IMG/VR virus record: IMGVR_UViG_3300030012_001832
Location: 1 to 31,591 of that record
Length of the DNA: 31,591 bases
Origin: a virus
Direction: 5' to 3' (one strand)
Shown: in pieces, positions 17,311 through 23,971 of the stretch
Numbering within the stretch: the first letter of the stretch is position 1
Layout: each line of letters opens with the position of its first letter
Translations under genes and position numbers: made by a program
The notes under the pieces: model-generated
What the model was told of the DNA's origin: nothing
What the model saw: only the letters and a program-made list of their open reading frames with translations
Databases searched by the model: none

Positions 17311-18243
17311 TTAGGTGTATGCAAGACTTATTTCGTCATTACCACTGTTAGGAACTGCGGTATATGCAAGATCAAGCATATCAATCTCATCTACAGAAGC
17401 ATAAGCTGGGGCAGTAATATTTGCTTTTGGCATAGTAACTGTCAACTTGTTACCAGCAGAAGTTCCATGTAAGAATGTATTGTTTCCGCTTACATTGTTA
17501 AGAGCATTTGCAAAATAATCTTTTGCTGATAATGCAACATTTTCAATTTGAACTGTGCCAGAGGGTGACCTATCATTTAAAACTACTTCTTTTGTACCAC
17601 CAACTAATTCACGATAAACAATTTCATTATTCATATCAAAGGTAAATGATTGTAATGCTCCAGCAAAACTTTGAAATTGAAAAGCACTTGTATTTCCTTG
17701 TTTGAAAACAAGAGGGTTGGCTTGGTTTTGAAATGTACAAGTCGGCATTGTTGCATCAACAACAGTGTTGTAAAGACCTGTCATAACAAAAGTAATCGTA
17801 GGTATTGAACCCACCTCACAGCTTATTGAAAATGTTCCTCTACATCCTGTCAGTTTATGTTGTACACCATCTGCGTTATAAACGATAGTACAGGAGTCAA
17901 ACCCACTACTTACTGGAGCATAAGTAACAGATGTTCCGGAAGCTATTGTCTGTGACATACCGCAGCTAGTAAGCAAAACTCCATAATGAGGAGCCGTTCC
18001 AGCCGAGCCACTTCCAGCCATTTCGACCGTTATTGTTACCTGTGCACGAGTATTTGCTAAAAGAGTATCGTAATTACCAAGATAACTTCTTATTAAATCT
18101 CTTGAAACTTCATCAGACTGAATAGGCTCAATTGAAAGTTCAGTACATAAGATAGCATTAGCTGACCCTGTTGCTGTAGGGTCGCTACCATATGAGCTTT
18201 CATCTTTTGCGAGTAAAGCTCTTAGTCTAGTCCTCTTTGGCAT
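17311..18243 (-). CDS. major tail (tube) protein
   Basis: 310 residues, starting at ATG 18243 with GAGGA eight bases upstream inside the previous small gene. The N-terminus (KRTRLRALLAKDESSYGSDPTATGSANAIL, with ELSIEPIQSDEVSRDLIRSY) and the repeated beta-strand character match the phage tail tube family related to lambda gpV. A later stretch (FQSFAGALQSFTFDMNNEIV, then GTVQIENVALSAKDYFA) looks like a second related domain, in line with a length greater than lambda gpV (246). It polymerises into the non-contractile tail tube. It lies between the U-like gene and G, and a terminator-like hairpin follows, as expected for a highly expressed structural gene. Confidence 0.82.
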   Translation of the reverse strand: MPKRTRLRALLAKDESSYGSDPTATGSANAILCTELSIEPIQSDEVSRDLIRSYLGNYDTLLANTRAQVTITVEMAGSGSAGTAPHYGVLLTSCGMSQTIASGTSVTYAPVSSGFDSCTIVYNADGVQHKLTGCRGTFSISCEVGSIPTITFVMTGLYNTVVDATMPTCTFQNQANPLVFKQGNTSAFQFQSFAGALQSFTFDMNNEIVYRELVGGTKEVVLNDRSPSGTVQIENVALSAKDYFANALNNVSGNNTFLHGTSAGNKLTVTMPKANITAPAYASVDEIDMLDLAYTAVPNSGNDEISLAYT

Positions 18244-18370
18244 TTGAAGTTTCCTCTTGTGGTAAAGATTCTGTTGGTTGGGCTGGTAGAGTTTGCCTAA
18301 TCAGCTTTTTCTTACCAGTTTTGGGGTCAATGAGGTAATGACCTCCTTGACCAGCATACTTATCTTCCAT
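18227..18370 (-). CDS. small hypothetical protein (47 aa) before tail tube gene
   Basis: An ATG at 18370 opens a 47-residue frame: MEDKYAGQGGHYLIDPKTGK, then KKLIRQTLPAQPTESLPQEE and TSNAKED, ending in TAG at 18227. It fills the otherwise empty 138-base gap between the U-like gene (stop 9-11 bases upstream) and the tail tube gene, and its last 17 bases overlap the tail tube start, as is normal in this operon. No good Shine-Dalgarno is seen before the ATG. Composition (a GGHYLIDPKTGK head and acidic Pro/Gln tail) is protein-like and soluble. I do not recognise a family; conserved small proteins at this place could be tail accessory factors, but that is a guess. Confidence 0.6.
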   Translation of the reverse strand: MEDKYAGQGGHYLIDPKTGKKKLIRQTLPAQPTESLPQEETSNAKED

Positions 18371-18381
18371 AATAGCGTGAT

Positions 18382-18810
18382 TTAAGTAGATAAATCAGTA
18401 GTTGATGTCTGATATATAATAATATAATCGCAAGATACCACTCCGCTAGGTTGGTCGCCATCAATTAAATCAAATGAGACATTTCTAGGGGTCATATCAA
18501 CAGCTTTACCATTAAGAGTAACATCACTAACAATTTTGTCATGTATAGACTTAACTGTTGCATCAGCAGCTTGATCTGCTGTTTGAGTTGCAGAACCTCG
18601 AACAATAACACTCAATCGTACATTTAATGTCCATTGAAACTTATTAGCTCTTACTTCACAATTATCACTTATAGGCTCAACTATTAAAACAGAACCTTCT
18701 GACCTTGAAACAGGTGTGACACGACTTCTAAAAATATTTGTTCCAACACCAGCAGTACCAGCTAACTGAGTAATAAGTCTTGAAAGTATGGCTTCTCTTT
18801 TTGTACTCAT
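18382..18810 (-). CDS. lambda gpU-like tail terminator / minor tail protein
   Basis: 142 residues; lambda gpU has 131. The pattern of an N-terminal helix (KREAILSRLITQL), a central beta strand (GSVLIVEPISDNCE), then FQWTLNVRLSVIVRG, a helix (ADATVKSIHDKIVSD) and a closing strand (SCDYIIIYQT) fits the gpU / tail completion fold. This protein caps the tail tube and stops elongation in lambda. It is coupled to the FII-like gene by an ATGA overlap at 18810-18807 and precedes the tail tube gene, again the lambda order (a Z-like gene is missing). Fold-level assignment is moderately confident. Confidence 0.7.
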   Translation of the reverse strand: MSTKREAILSRLITQLAGTAGVGTNIFRSRVTPVSRSEGSVLIVEPISDNCEVRANKFQWTLNVRLSVIVRGSATQTADQAADATVKSIHDKIVSDVTLNGKAVDMTPRNVSFDLIDGDQPSGVVSCDYIIIYQTSTTDLST

Positions 18811-19097
18811 GTTTTACTTAATGATATTACAGAAAGTTTGCCGTCATCTTCCATGCGTTTACTTTTAACTTCATAATGTTCACGAACTTCATTAACTATT
18901 ATTGTCAAAGTATCACCTAAAACAACATCTTCAAATTCTTTGGTTTGCACCTGTAATACATAATCAGTCGAAATCATTAAATCACCAGCAAGGATCTCGT
19001 CAGGCATATTTAAAAGACCTTTTTTCTTTTTATTTTTGAAATAAACATCTTGACCTAAGTCAAAAAAGAAAGTATCTAAATTTTCGTCAATAATCAT
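18807..19097 (-). CDS. gpFII-like head-tail attachment protein, putative
   Basis: 96 residues, small and beta-rich after the first 20. The stretch DLMISTDYVLQVQTKEFEDV with VVLGDTLTIIVN, VREHYEVKSKRMEDDGKLSV and a final L resembles the lambda FII family in which a short barrel domain ends in a Y-x-V ... D-D/G-G ... V-x-L pattern. FII joins the filled head to the finished tail. Position between head decoration genes and U is right. The ATG is preceded nine bases upstream by GAGGG that lies inside the 3' arm of a stem-loop (19105-19122), so translation may depend on upstream translation or unfolding. Assignment rests on synteny plus weak pattern. Confidence 0.65.
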   Translation of the reverse strand: MIIDENLDTFFFDLGQDVYFKNKKKKGLLNMPDEILAGDLMISTDYVLQVQTKEFEDVVLGDTLTIIVNEVREHYEVKSKRMEDDGKLSVISLSKT

Positions 19098-19104
19098 GTT
19101 TAAA

Positions 19105-19122
19105 AGCCCTCAAAAGAGGGCT
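19105..19122 (-). promoter_or_regulatory. stem-loop covering the ribosome binding site of the FII-like gene
   Basis: AGCCCTC (19105-19111) and GAGGGCT (19116-19122) form a perfect 7-bp GC-rich stem with a four-base loop. On the minus strand the 3' arm contains GAGGG, nine bases before the ATG of the FII-like gene, so the hairpin would hide the Shine-Dalgarno. It is followed by only TTTA, making it a weaker terminator than the hairpin at 17250-17285. It sits directly downstream of the 127-residue gene. Confidence 0.65.
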
Positions 19123-19129
19123 GTATATT

Positions 19130-19513
19130 TTAACTATACTTTTTAACACCAATTAAATTGATGCTGAAAGTAAATGAGGGTGTTGAGCCACCTATTGTTT
19201 GTACAATTTTTACAAATCTTTTTGCACTATCTTTTAATATTACAAGTGTTTGCATAGATGCTGAATCTGTTACTTGAGTAAATGTTGCACCAGATAAGTC
19301 TGTATAAGTACCACCAGTTGTATCACATTCAGTTAATTTTACATCCAAAGTTGGACTAGAGCCAGTGCCGGCAGCACTGTCCAAAATCAACAAAACATCA
19401 CCATCAAACTCTAATAAGTCAATGGCTGCACTCGTAGCTGTAGCTGTTTTTGCTGCAGTTGCGACCCCAGCCGTCACAGTTAGTTTGTCTAAATTTTGCT
19501 GTAAAACAGACAT
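19130..19513 (-). CDS. putative head protein of unknown function (127 aa)
   Basis: 127 residues, rich in Thr, Ala and Ser, with alternating beta-like stretches (DGDVLLILDSAAGTG, LDVKLTECDTTGG, LVILKDSAKRFVKIVQTIGG, FTFSINLIGVKKY). No catalytic motif, signal or membrane segment. It starts one base after the stop of the FI-like gene and is followed by a GC-rich stem-loop. Placed among head genes downstream of the capsid, a capsid decoration or head surface protein is plausible (lambda D lies nearby in lambda, though on the other side of the capsid gene). I do not recognise the family with certainty. Confidence 0.65.
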   Translation of the reverse strand: MSVLQQNLDKLTVTAGVATAAKTATATSAAIDLLEFDGDVLLILDSAAGTGSSPTLDVKLTECDTTGGTYTDLSGATFTQVTDSASMQTLVILKDSAKRFVKIVQTIGGSTPSFTFSINLIGVKKYS

Positions 19514-19834
19514 TTAATTTACCTCTATTTGTTTTGTTGCCTCTTCAATCTGTGTAAGAAGCGTAGTTTTGTTTAGTCTTTTATCAAGTTCTAAGCCGAT
19601 AGTACGACCATAAGTTTCTAACTCAGCTTTTGTCATTGAGCCTAAGTTAGATTCTTTTTTCATCCGTTTTTCCGTTTTTGGCTTTGCTATTGGTGCTTTG
19701 CAAGCTTTGACCACAGCTTCAGCTTTACCGATTCCAATAAGCATATCGCCAATATGTTGTTCAACCTCAACAATAGAGCCGGCACTCTTTGGAGTGCCAG
19801 CTATCATTGTGTTTCTAAGAAGCGATACTTTCAT
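19514..19834 (-). CDS. FI-position head accessory protein with HeH/SAP-like C-terminal domain
   Basis: 106 residues. The N-terminal part (KVSLLRNTMIAGTPKSAGSI, then VEVEQHIGDMLIGIGKAEAV) is of the short 'head' type found just after capsid genes: a small beta domain ending in an I-G-x-A motif. A basic linker (KPKTEKRMKK) leads to residues ~66-100 (SMTKAELETYGRTIGLELDK, then LNKTTLLTQIEEA), which fits a HeH/LEM/SAP-like helix-extended-helix module that can bind nucleic acid or protein. It starts 5 bases after the capsid polyprotein stop. A role in head maturation or packaging, as lambda FI, is inferred from position only. Confidence 0.65.
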   Translation of the reverse strand: MKVSLLRNTMIAGTPKSAGSIVEVEQHIGDMLIGIGKAEAVVKACKAPIAKPKTEKRMKKESNLGSMTKAELETYGRTIGLELDKRLNKTTLLTQIEEATKQIEVN

Positions 19835-19839
19835 GCTTA

Positions 19840-22740
19840 TTATGTACCGAAACAGAAAGCTCCAGCCTGTTTAACCGCAAAGTCAACATCTTGAAGTGCG
19901 ATAACTCTTACATTACCACTTGTTGCTCCAGCAAATGGGTCAACAGTAAGGTCAAGACCTGACCAGAATCCCATTACAAATTGTGAGAAGTCTCCAAATA
20001 AAACATCATTATTTGCAAGTTGATTTGTTGTAACTGCTGGATAACCATTGATCTCGTTATTCTCAAAAACGAACTTACCTGTACCAGACGCAACTTCTGT
20101 TGATTTTAATGCACCTCTAGCAGAAGCATTGATTAGGTAGAACATATTAGCTACATCAGCATTAGCTGCTGCAACGTCTGTTTCCATACCAATGTACTCC
20201 TCAAAAGTACCAAATGTAGTAATTGTTTGTGAGCCGATTCCACTGGTGTCTTTGATACCTAAAGGTTGATTTGAAGATCCAGTACCATAAATCGCTGTGT
20301 GGTCTAACTTTGTAGCTATTATCTTTGCCAAATCATCTCTAATCATACTTTCAACGTCTATAGATGACTGCAATAACAAGCGTCTAGAATAGTCAACAAA
20401 TGCTGCAACCGTTTTTGGTGTCATGTTGACCTGATCGAAAGCCTGTTGTGATTCGCTAGGAGCAGAACCTTCTCCAACAAAAAATCCAGTAGCGGTTTGT
20501 GTAAGTCTTGGAATACTTACGTTGCCTGATAATCCTGTCAAGGTGGTTGGGTTGGTAGCCATAACCGCCATGCGATTTCTCAAAATATCTATAAATGAAC
20601 CAGAAAGAAGTTCAGTAGCAACAAGGTTTCCACCAGCAGTAGCAGTGCCAACATTTAAATCCCTAGCAAGTACCTCATTTGGCACAAGAATACCACTTGC
20701 CGGCTTGTCATAACGCTTAGATGCTTCCTCAGAAACTTCTCTTTCAAATGCAGCAGCTTCTTGTGCAGCCCTGTCACTAGGATTTGCTAAAGCGTGTAAA
20801 GCTCTTGTAAATGAAAATCTTTTGACCTCTTTTTGGTCTAAACCAACTTCTGATGATTTTGTTTGAATTTGTTGTTCCACAGTGTTAAGACGATCCTCCC
20901 TGTAAGTGTTAATTGCGTTGCGGGCATCTTCTATTGATGCACCCTCTTGATTTAACTTATGTGCTAAATCTGGACAAGAATATTTCTCGCCCATTGCTGT
21001 AATCGCATTGCTGCGATTTCTTTCAGCAATAATTATGGTTTCACTGCGTTTTTGCTCTGCTTCAACGGCTTTGCTTGCAGCTTCCGTTTCTGGTTTTTGC
21101 TCCATATTGTTGGAAGTGAGATTTGGACTAGATGACGGAGCTTGAGCCGTCAAAGCTTCCCTAGATTGCTCTAGGTTGGCTGCATCATCTTTTGGTGGAG
21201 ATTCTGCAACCTTCATAGTATCTATACTATCCTCTTCTTCTATACTTCGCCCTACTCCAACTGTTGAATCTGCTGGCACTGAAACCAGTGATACCTCCAT
21301 AGCTTTCCATTTTGTAACGACCATTTGATCGCCACGTTCTTCAATTTCATTAATTTGATAGGCAAAACTTACTTGAGAAATAATTCCATCTTCCACATCT
21401 GTCCGTTTTTCTACTGCGTTAGGATTTCTGCTCCATTTAACACTTGCATATCCTCTTTTGTCCTCTCCAATCTCAGCTTTTTGAACAACTCCAAGTACTT
21501 CATCACGATTGTGATTCCAAAGAAATGGAGCAGTTCCATTATTTAAACGAGATAAGTCAGCAGCCCCTTGCTCGTGAGAGAGTATTTCAGTTCCAAAATA
21601 TCGTTGAACTGGTTCTTCAGAGCTAAAACTCATATAAAGCTCATTACCATCTGATTCAATTTGAGCTTTTAATTCTCTTGTTTGAATAAGTGACTCGCCT
21701 TTATTTCGTTTTTTTAATTCTTCAAGATTTAGTTTTCTATATTGTTGTATTTCTTCATCATTTGATTTCTCTTCGTCATCTTTTCCATATTGTTTATTGT
21801 CGTAGCCTTCTGCTAAAGGTAAATCAGCAATTTTTGTTAATGTGCTGAATCTATGACCAACTTTTACATCTGTTTTAAAAAATCCAGCAACATCTGGAGC
21901 TTTTCTATAAACACATATTAAGGCTGCTGGGTCATCTGGCGTTCCATTCACAGTAAAAGAACTGTCAGGTACATCAATAGAACCATCTCGAACGATTCTT
22001 TCAATAATACCTCTTGCCCTGCCACCGCTTGAATTCCAAGAAACAAAATCTCCAACTTTTAATTCGTCAGGAGCAGCTTTCTGTTCTGGGGGCATATCTA
22101 AAGTTTTTTGTGCCATAGTTTTTTCGTTAGTTGCTGGTTCAAACTTAATAGCATTGTACTCATTTTCTTGTAACCAAGTACGAGCTTCCTCCGCAGAGAA
22201 CATACTAAGTTTGAATCTTATAGATTGAAGTTCAACCTCATCTATATCTTCCTTTATACCAAAAATAAAATCAATACCCCTACCGCCCCTATCTTTAACT
22301 CTACGAAATGTATCATATTGGTCTGGTCTGCGTATTCGTGCAGCGTGTTCATTTGGATAAGGTCTTTCTTCAGTAAACTCTCCATTATCAAATCGTTCTC
22401 TTGCTTTTTTTATTGCGGCAGATTTTCTTTTACTCCAACTAAATCCTGCGTCACCTCCCCAAGCGTGCCATGCGACGGCCCCTGCTGATGGGTAGCCTTT
22501 TTCTCCAGCACTAAATCCTTCTGCTTTTTTATCAACTTCATGCCTTGCAAAAAATGAGTGCATACGCATTACAACGTCAGGGGATAGCTCTTTTCCGTTT
22601 ATGATTTGGGTTGCTCTTACAGCAGCAACTTGAGTTCCACCTTTTTTACCTTCACTTTTCCATTTTTTATATTTTTTTGCAGCAGTTTTCATTCCCTCAG
22701 TAGGAAATAAATCTATTTCAGTGCCGTTGACATTCGCCAT
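19840..22740 (-). CDS. head polyprotein: N-terminal accessory domains + prohead protease + major capsid protein
   Basis: 966 residues. Residues ~10-105 (PTEGMKTAAKKYKKWKSEGK, LSPDVVMRMHSFFARHE, AVAWHAWGGDAGFSWSK) form a Lys/Trp-rich module seen in other phage head proteins. Residues ~128-205 (PNEHAARIRRPDQYDTFRR) are a second module. A KOW/tudor-like segment (GDFVSWNSSGGRARGIIERI) lies at ~230-300. The U35/HK97-type prohead protease spans ~350-500, with probable catalytic His410 (LWNHNRDEVLG) and Ser458 (ISQVSFAY). A charged linker (~505-640) resembles a scaffold/delta domain. The HK97-fold capsid is ~680-966 (TAGGNLVATELLSGSFIDIL, SIPRLTQTATGFFVGEGSA, GTGSSNQPLGI). Presumably it assembles whole and is cut by its own protease. 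No separate capsid start with a ribosome binding site was found. Confidence 0.9.
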   Translation of the reverse strand: MANVNGTEIDLFPTEGMKTAAKKYKKWKSEGKKGGTQVAAVRATQIINGKELSPDVVMRMHSFFARHEVDKKAEGFSAGEKGYPSAGAVAWHAWGGDAGFSWSKRKSAAIKKARERFDNGEFTEERPYPNEHAARIRRPDQYDTFRRVKDRGGRGIDFIFGIKEDIDEVELQSIRFKLSMFSAEEARTWLQENEYNAIKFEPATNEKTMAQKTLDMPPEQKAAPDELKVGDFVSWNSSGGRARGIIERIVRDGSIDVPDSSFTVNGTPDDPAALICVYRKAPDVAGFFKTDVKVGHRFSTLTKIADLPLAEGYDNKQYGKDDEEKSNDEEIQQYRKLNLEELKKRNKGESLIQTRELKAQIESDGNELYMSFSSEEPVQRYFGTEILSHEQGAADLSRLNNGTAPFLWNHNRDEVLGVVQKAEIGEDKRGYASVKWSRNPNAVEKRTDVEDGIISQVSFAYQINEIEERGDQMVVTKWKAMEVSLVSVPADSTVGVGRSIEEEDSIDTMKVAESPPKDDAANLEQSREALTAQAPSSSPNLTSNNMEQKPETEAASKAVEAEQKRSETIIIAERNRSNAITAMGEKYSCPDLAHKLNQEGASIEDARNAINTYREDRLNTVEQQIQTKSSEVGLDQKEVKRFSFTRALHALANPSDRAAQEAAAFEREVSEEASKRYDKPASGILVPNEVLARDLNVGTATAGGNLVATELLSGSFIDILRNRMAVMATNPTTLTGLSGNVSIPRLTQTATGFFVGEGSAPSESQQAFDQVNMTPKTVAAFVDYSRRLLLQSSIDVESMIRDDLAKIIATKLDHTAIYGTGSSNQPLGIKDTSGIGSQTITTFGTFEEYIGMETDVAAANADVANMFYLINASARGALKSTEVASGTGKFVFENNEINGYPAVTTNQLANNDVLFGDFSQFVMGFWSGLDLTVDPFAGATSGNVRVIALQDVDFAVKQAGAFCFGT

Positions 22741-22836
22741 ACATCAAATGTTAGATATACAACATAATACTTCAAAACAAGGAAAAACCAATTTGCATTT
22801 GCTTAGTATATATGTTATATTATAAATAGTTAGGGA
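22741..22836. promoter_or_regulatory. divergent intergenic region with sigma70-like promoter for the plus-strand cassette
   Basis: This 96-base AT-rich gap separates the minus-strand head polyprotein from the plus-strand cassette. On the plus strand TTGCAT (22793-22798) and TATATT (22816-22821) are spaced by exactly 17 bases, matching sigma70 -35/-10 geometry; transcription would begin near 22828. On the minus strand only weak elements (TATATC without a well-spaced -35) precede the head gene, which is likely read from upstream. No operator-like palindrome is evident. Confidence 0.6.
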
Positions 22837-23616
22837 ATGATAACCCGAACTGCAAACCCCATTGAGGATTTTATTGTGAGAGACACAAGCTTTTTAGCAA
22901 AACTATTAGGACTTACAGGTAGTTCTAACGCTGGCGAACGTGAAGTTGCAGAACGCAAATTACAAGAGCAACTAGCAAAACGCAACATGACAATGCAAGA
23001 CTTAGAACGCAACCTTGCAATAGATAGCTACGACCCAGAAAATGACAAAGCTGTTCACTGGTTATATGTAGATAGCAAAGGCAGAACAAAAAACACAAGA
23101 CTAGACCCTGCTACTGTGATTATTGTGCAAGCAGTTGCAGATTATTTCAACGGCCAAGTTTTGACAGGACAGGGCGAAATTGACGTTTTTGCAACCAAAG
23201 GAAACAAGATACAAATTATTTTGTACTGTGAGTACTTACTTGACCAACTACTTGTTGACCTTAAAAAAGCTAAAAAAGATCAAGAGAAAGGAGACAGATG
23301 CTTTAACTATATATTTAGGAAAGGCTGGGCTTATACAGTTTCTAAAAGGTTGACTGAAATGAAGCAAGTTGACAATGAAGTAGGTAGAACAATTAATAAC
23401 ACACATATATCTGCCCTTGCATTACAGGACAAAAACAAAAAAGAGTACCAAGCTTCACTAGCTTTGCAGAAACAAATGTATCCAAGAACAGGTACAAGTA
23501 GCGGTTATGGCGGTGTATATGGTAACGCTGCTCAGGCTGGGGCTTCTGCGGGTAGCAATGTAGGTCTTAACAGACAAGTAAACGGAAGAGCAGCTTACAG
23601 ATTAGGAGGAAGCTAA
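22837..23616 (+). CDS. DUF2786-like domain protein in reversed cassette
   Basis: 259 residues. The segment FLAKLLGLTGSSNAGEREVA, then ERKLQEQLAKRNMTMQDLE (~19-57), fits the DUF2786 pattern (KLLALA..T.N..EA..A...A..L....) known from phage and bacterial proteins of unknown role. A middle domain (~110-200: ILYCEYLLDQLLVDLKKAKK; GDRCFNYIFRKGWAYTVSKR) resembles the partner domain often found behind DUF2786. The C-terminal ~45 residues are Gly/Ala/Ser/Tyr-rich and probably disordered. The ATG at 22837 has no well-spaced ribosome binding site; GTG at 22876, with GAGG eight bases upstream, may be the true start and sits just before the domain. It is one of only two plus-strand genes here and is likely expressed from its own promoter, independent of the late operon. 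Function is unknown. Confidence 0.8.
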   Translation: MITRTANPIEDFIVRDTSFLAKLLGLTGSSNAGEREVAERKLQEQLAKRNMTMQDLERNLAIDSYDPENDKAVHWLYVDSKGRTKNTRLDPATVIIVQAVADYFNGQVLTGQGEIDVFATKGNKIQIILYCEYLLDQLLVDLKKAKKDQEKGDRCFNYIFRKGWAYTVSKRLTEMKQVDNEVGRTINNTHISALALQDKNKKEYQASLALQKQMYPRTGTSSGYGGVYGNAAQAGASAGSNVGLNRQVNGRAAYRLGGS

Positions 23617-23961
23617 ATGTCACAGAAACATACACCACATAAAAATACAGAGCAATTTATAAGACACCTAGAAATAGGACTTACAGAAATGGGTTACAAT
23701 TTCACAGATTTTAACCTTACCCCTGTGACTATGAACAATGGGGAAGATGGCTATGTTTTTAGCCAAGTTGAAAATGACAAATATGCAGAAAATACTGTTT
23801 GCGTTTTACATGATGGAATTTCTTTCCCAGATAGCAATGTAAAAATGATGTTTAGCGAGGAGAAAGATCAACCACCCTCTTTAGTTGCGATTTTATTTTT
23901 GACTTCTATATTGCAGAAAAAAATTATTAGTCCTAGCTGTCCGCATTGTGATAAGGAATAA
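23617..23961 (+). CDS. hypothetical protein with C-terminal CPHC motif
   Basis: 114 residues, starting one base after the DUF2786-like stop and preceded by a perfect AGGAGG seven bases upstream, so clearly co-translated with it. No known domain is recognised. The N-terminus is polar (MSQKHTPHKNTEQFIRHLEI); a mildly hydrophobic helix (PPSLVAILFLTSILQKKI) comes near the end, followed by SCPHCDKE. A single CxxC could bind metal only by dimerisation or with the upstream partner, or act in thiol exchange. The stop lies four bases from the portal stop on the other strand. A partner of the DUF2786-like protein is the natural inference. Confidence 0.75.
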   Translation: MSQKHTPHKNTEQFIRHLEIGLTEMGYNFTDFNLTPVTMNNGEDGYVFSQVENDKYAENTVCVLHDGISFPDSNVKMMFSEEKDQPPSLVAILFLTSILQKKIISPSCPHCDKE

Positions 23962-23971
23962 ACGCTTATTC
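23956..23971. terminator. small hairpin at convergent gene ends, possible weak bidirectional terminator
   Basis: GAATAA (23956-23961) and TTATTC (23966-23971) pair perfectly around a four-base loop and contain both convergent stop codons. There is no T-tract on either side and the stem is short and AT-rich, so termination activity is doubtful. It is the only structure I see between the cassette and the portal gene. Confidence 0.25.

Noticed and set aside
22830-23012. 60-residue minus-strand ORF overlapping the start of the DUF2786-like gene
   Set aside because: It is antisense to a better frame with a recognisable domain, and it would collide with the promoter region.
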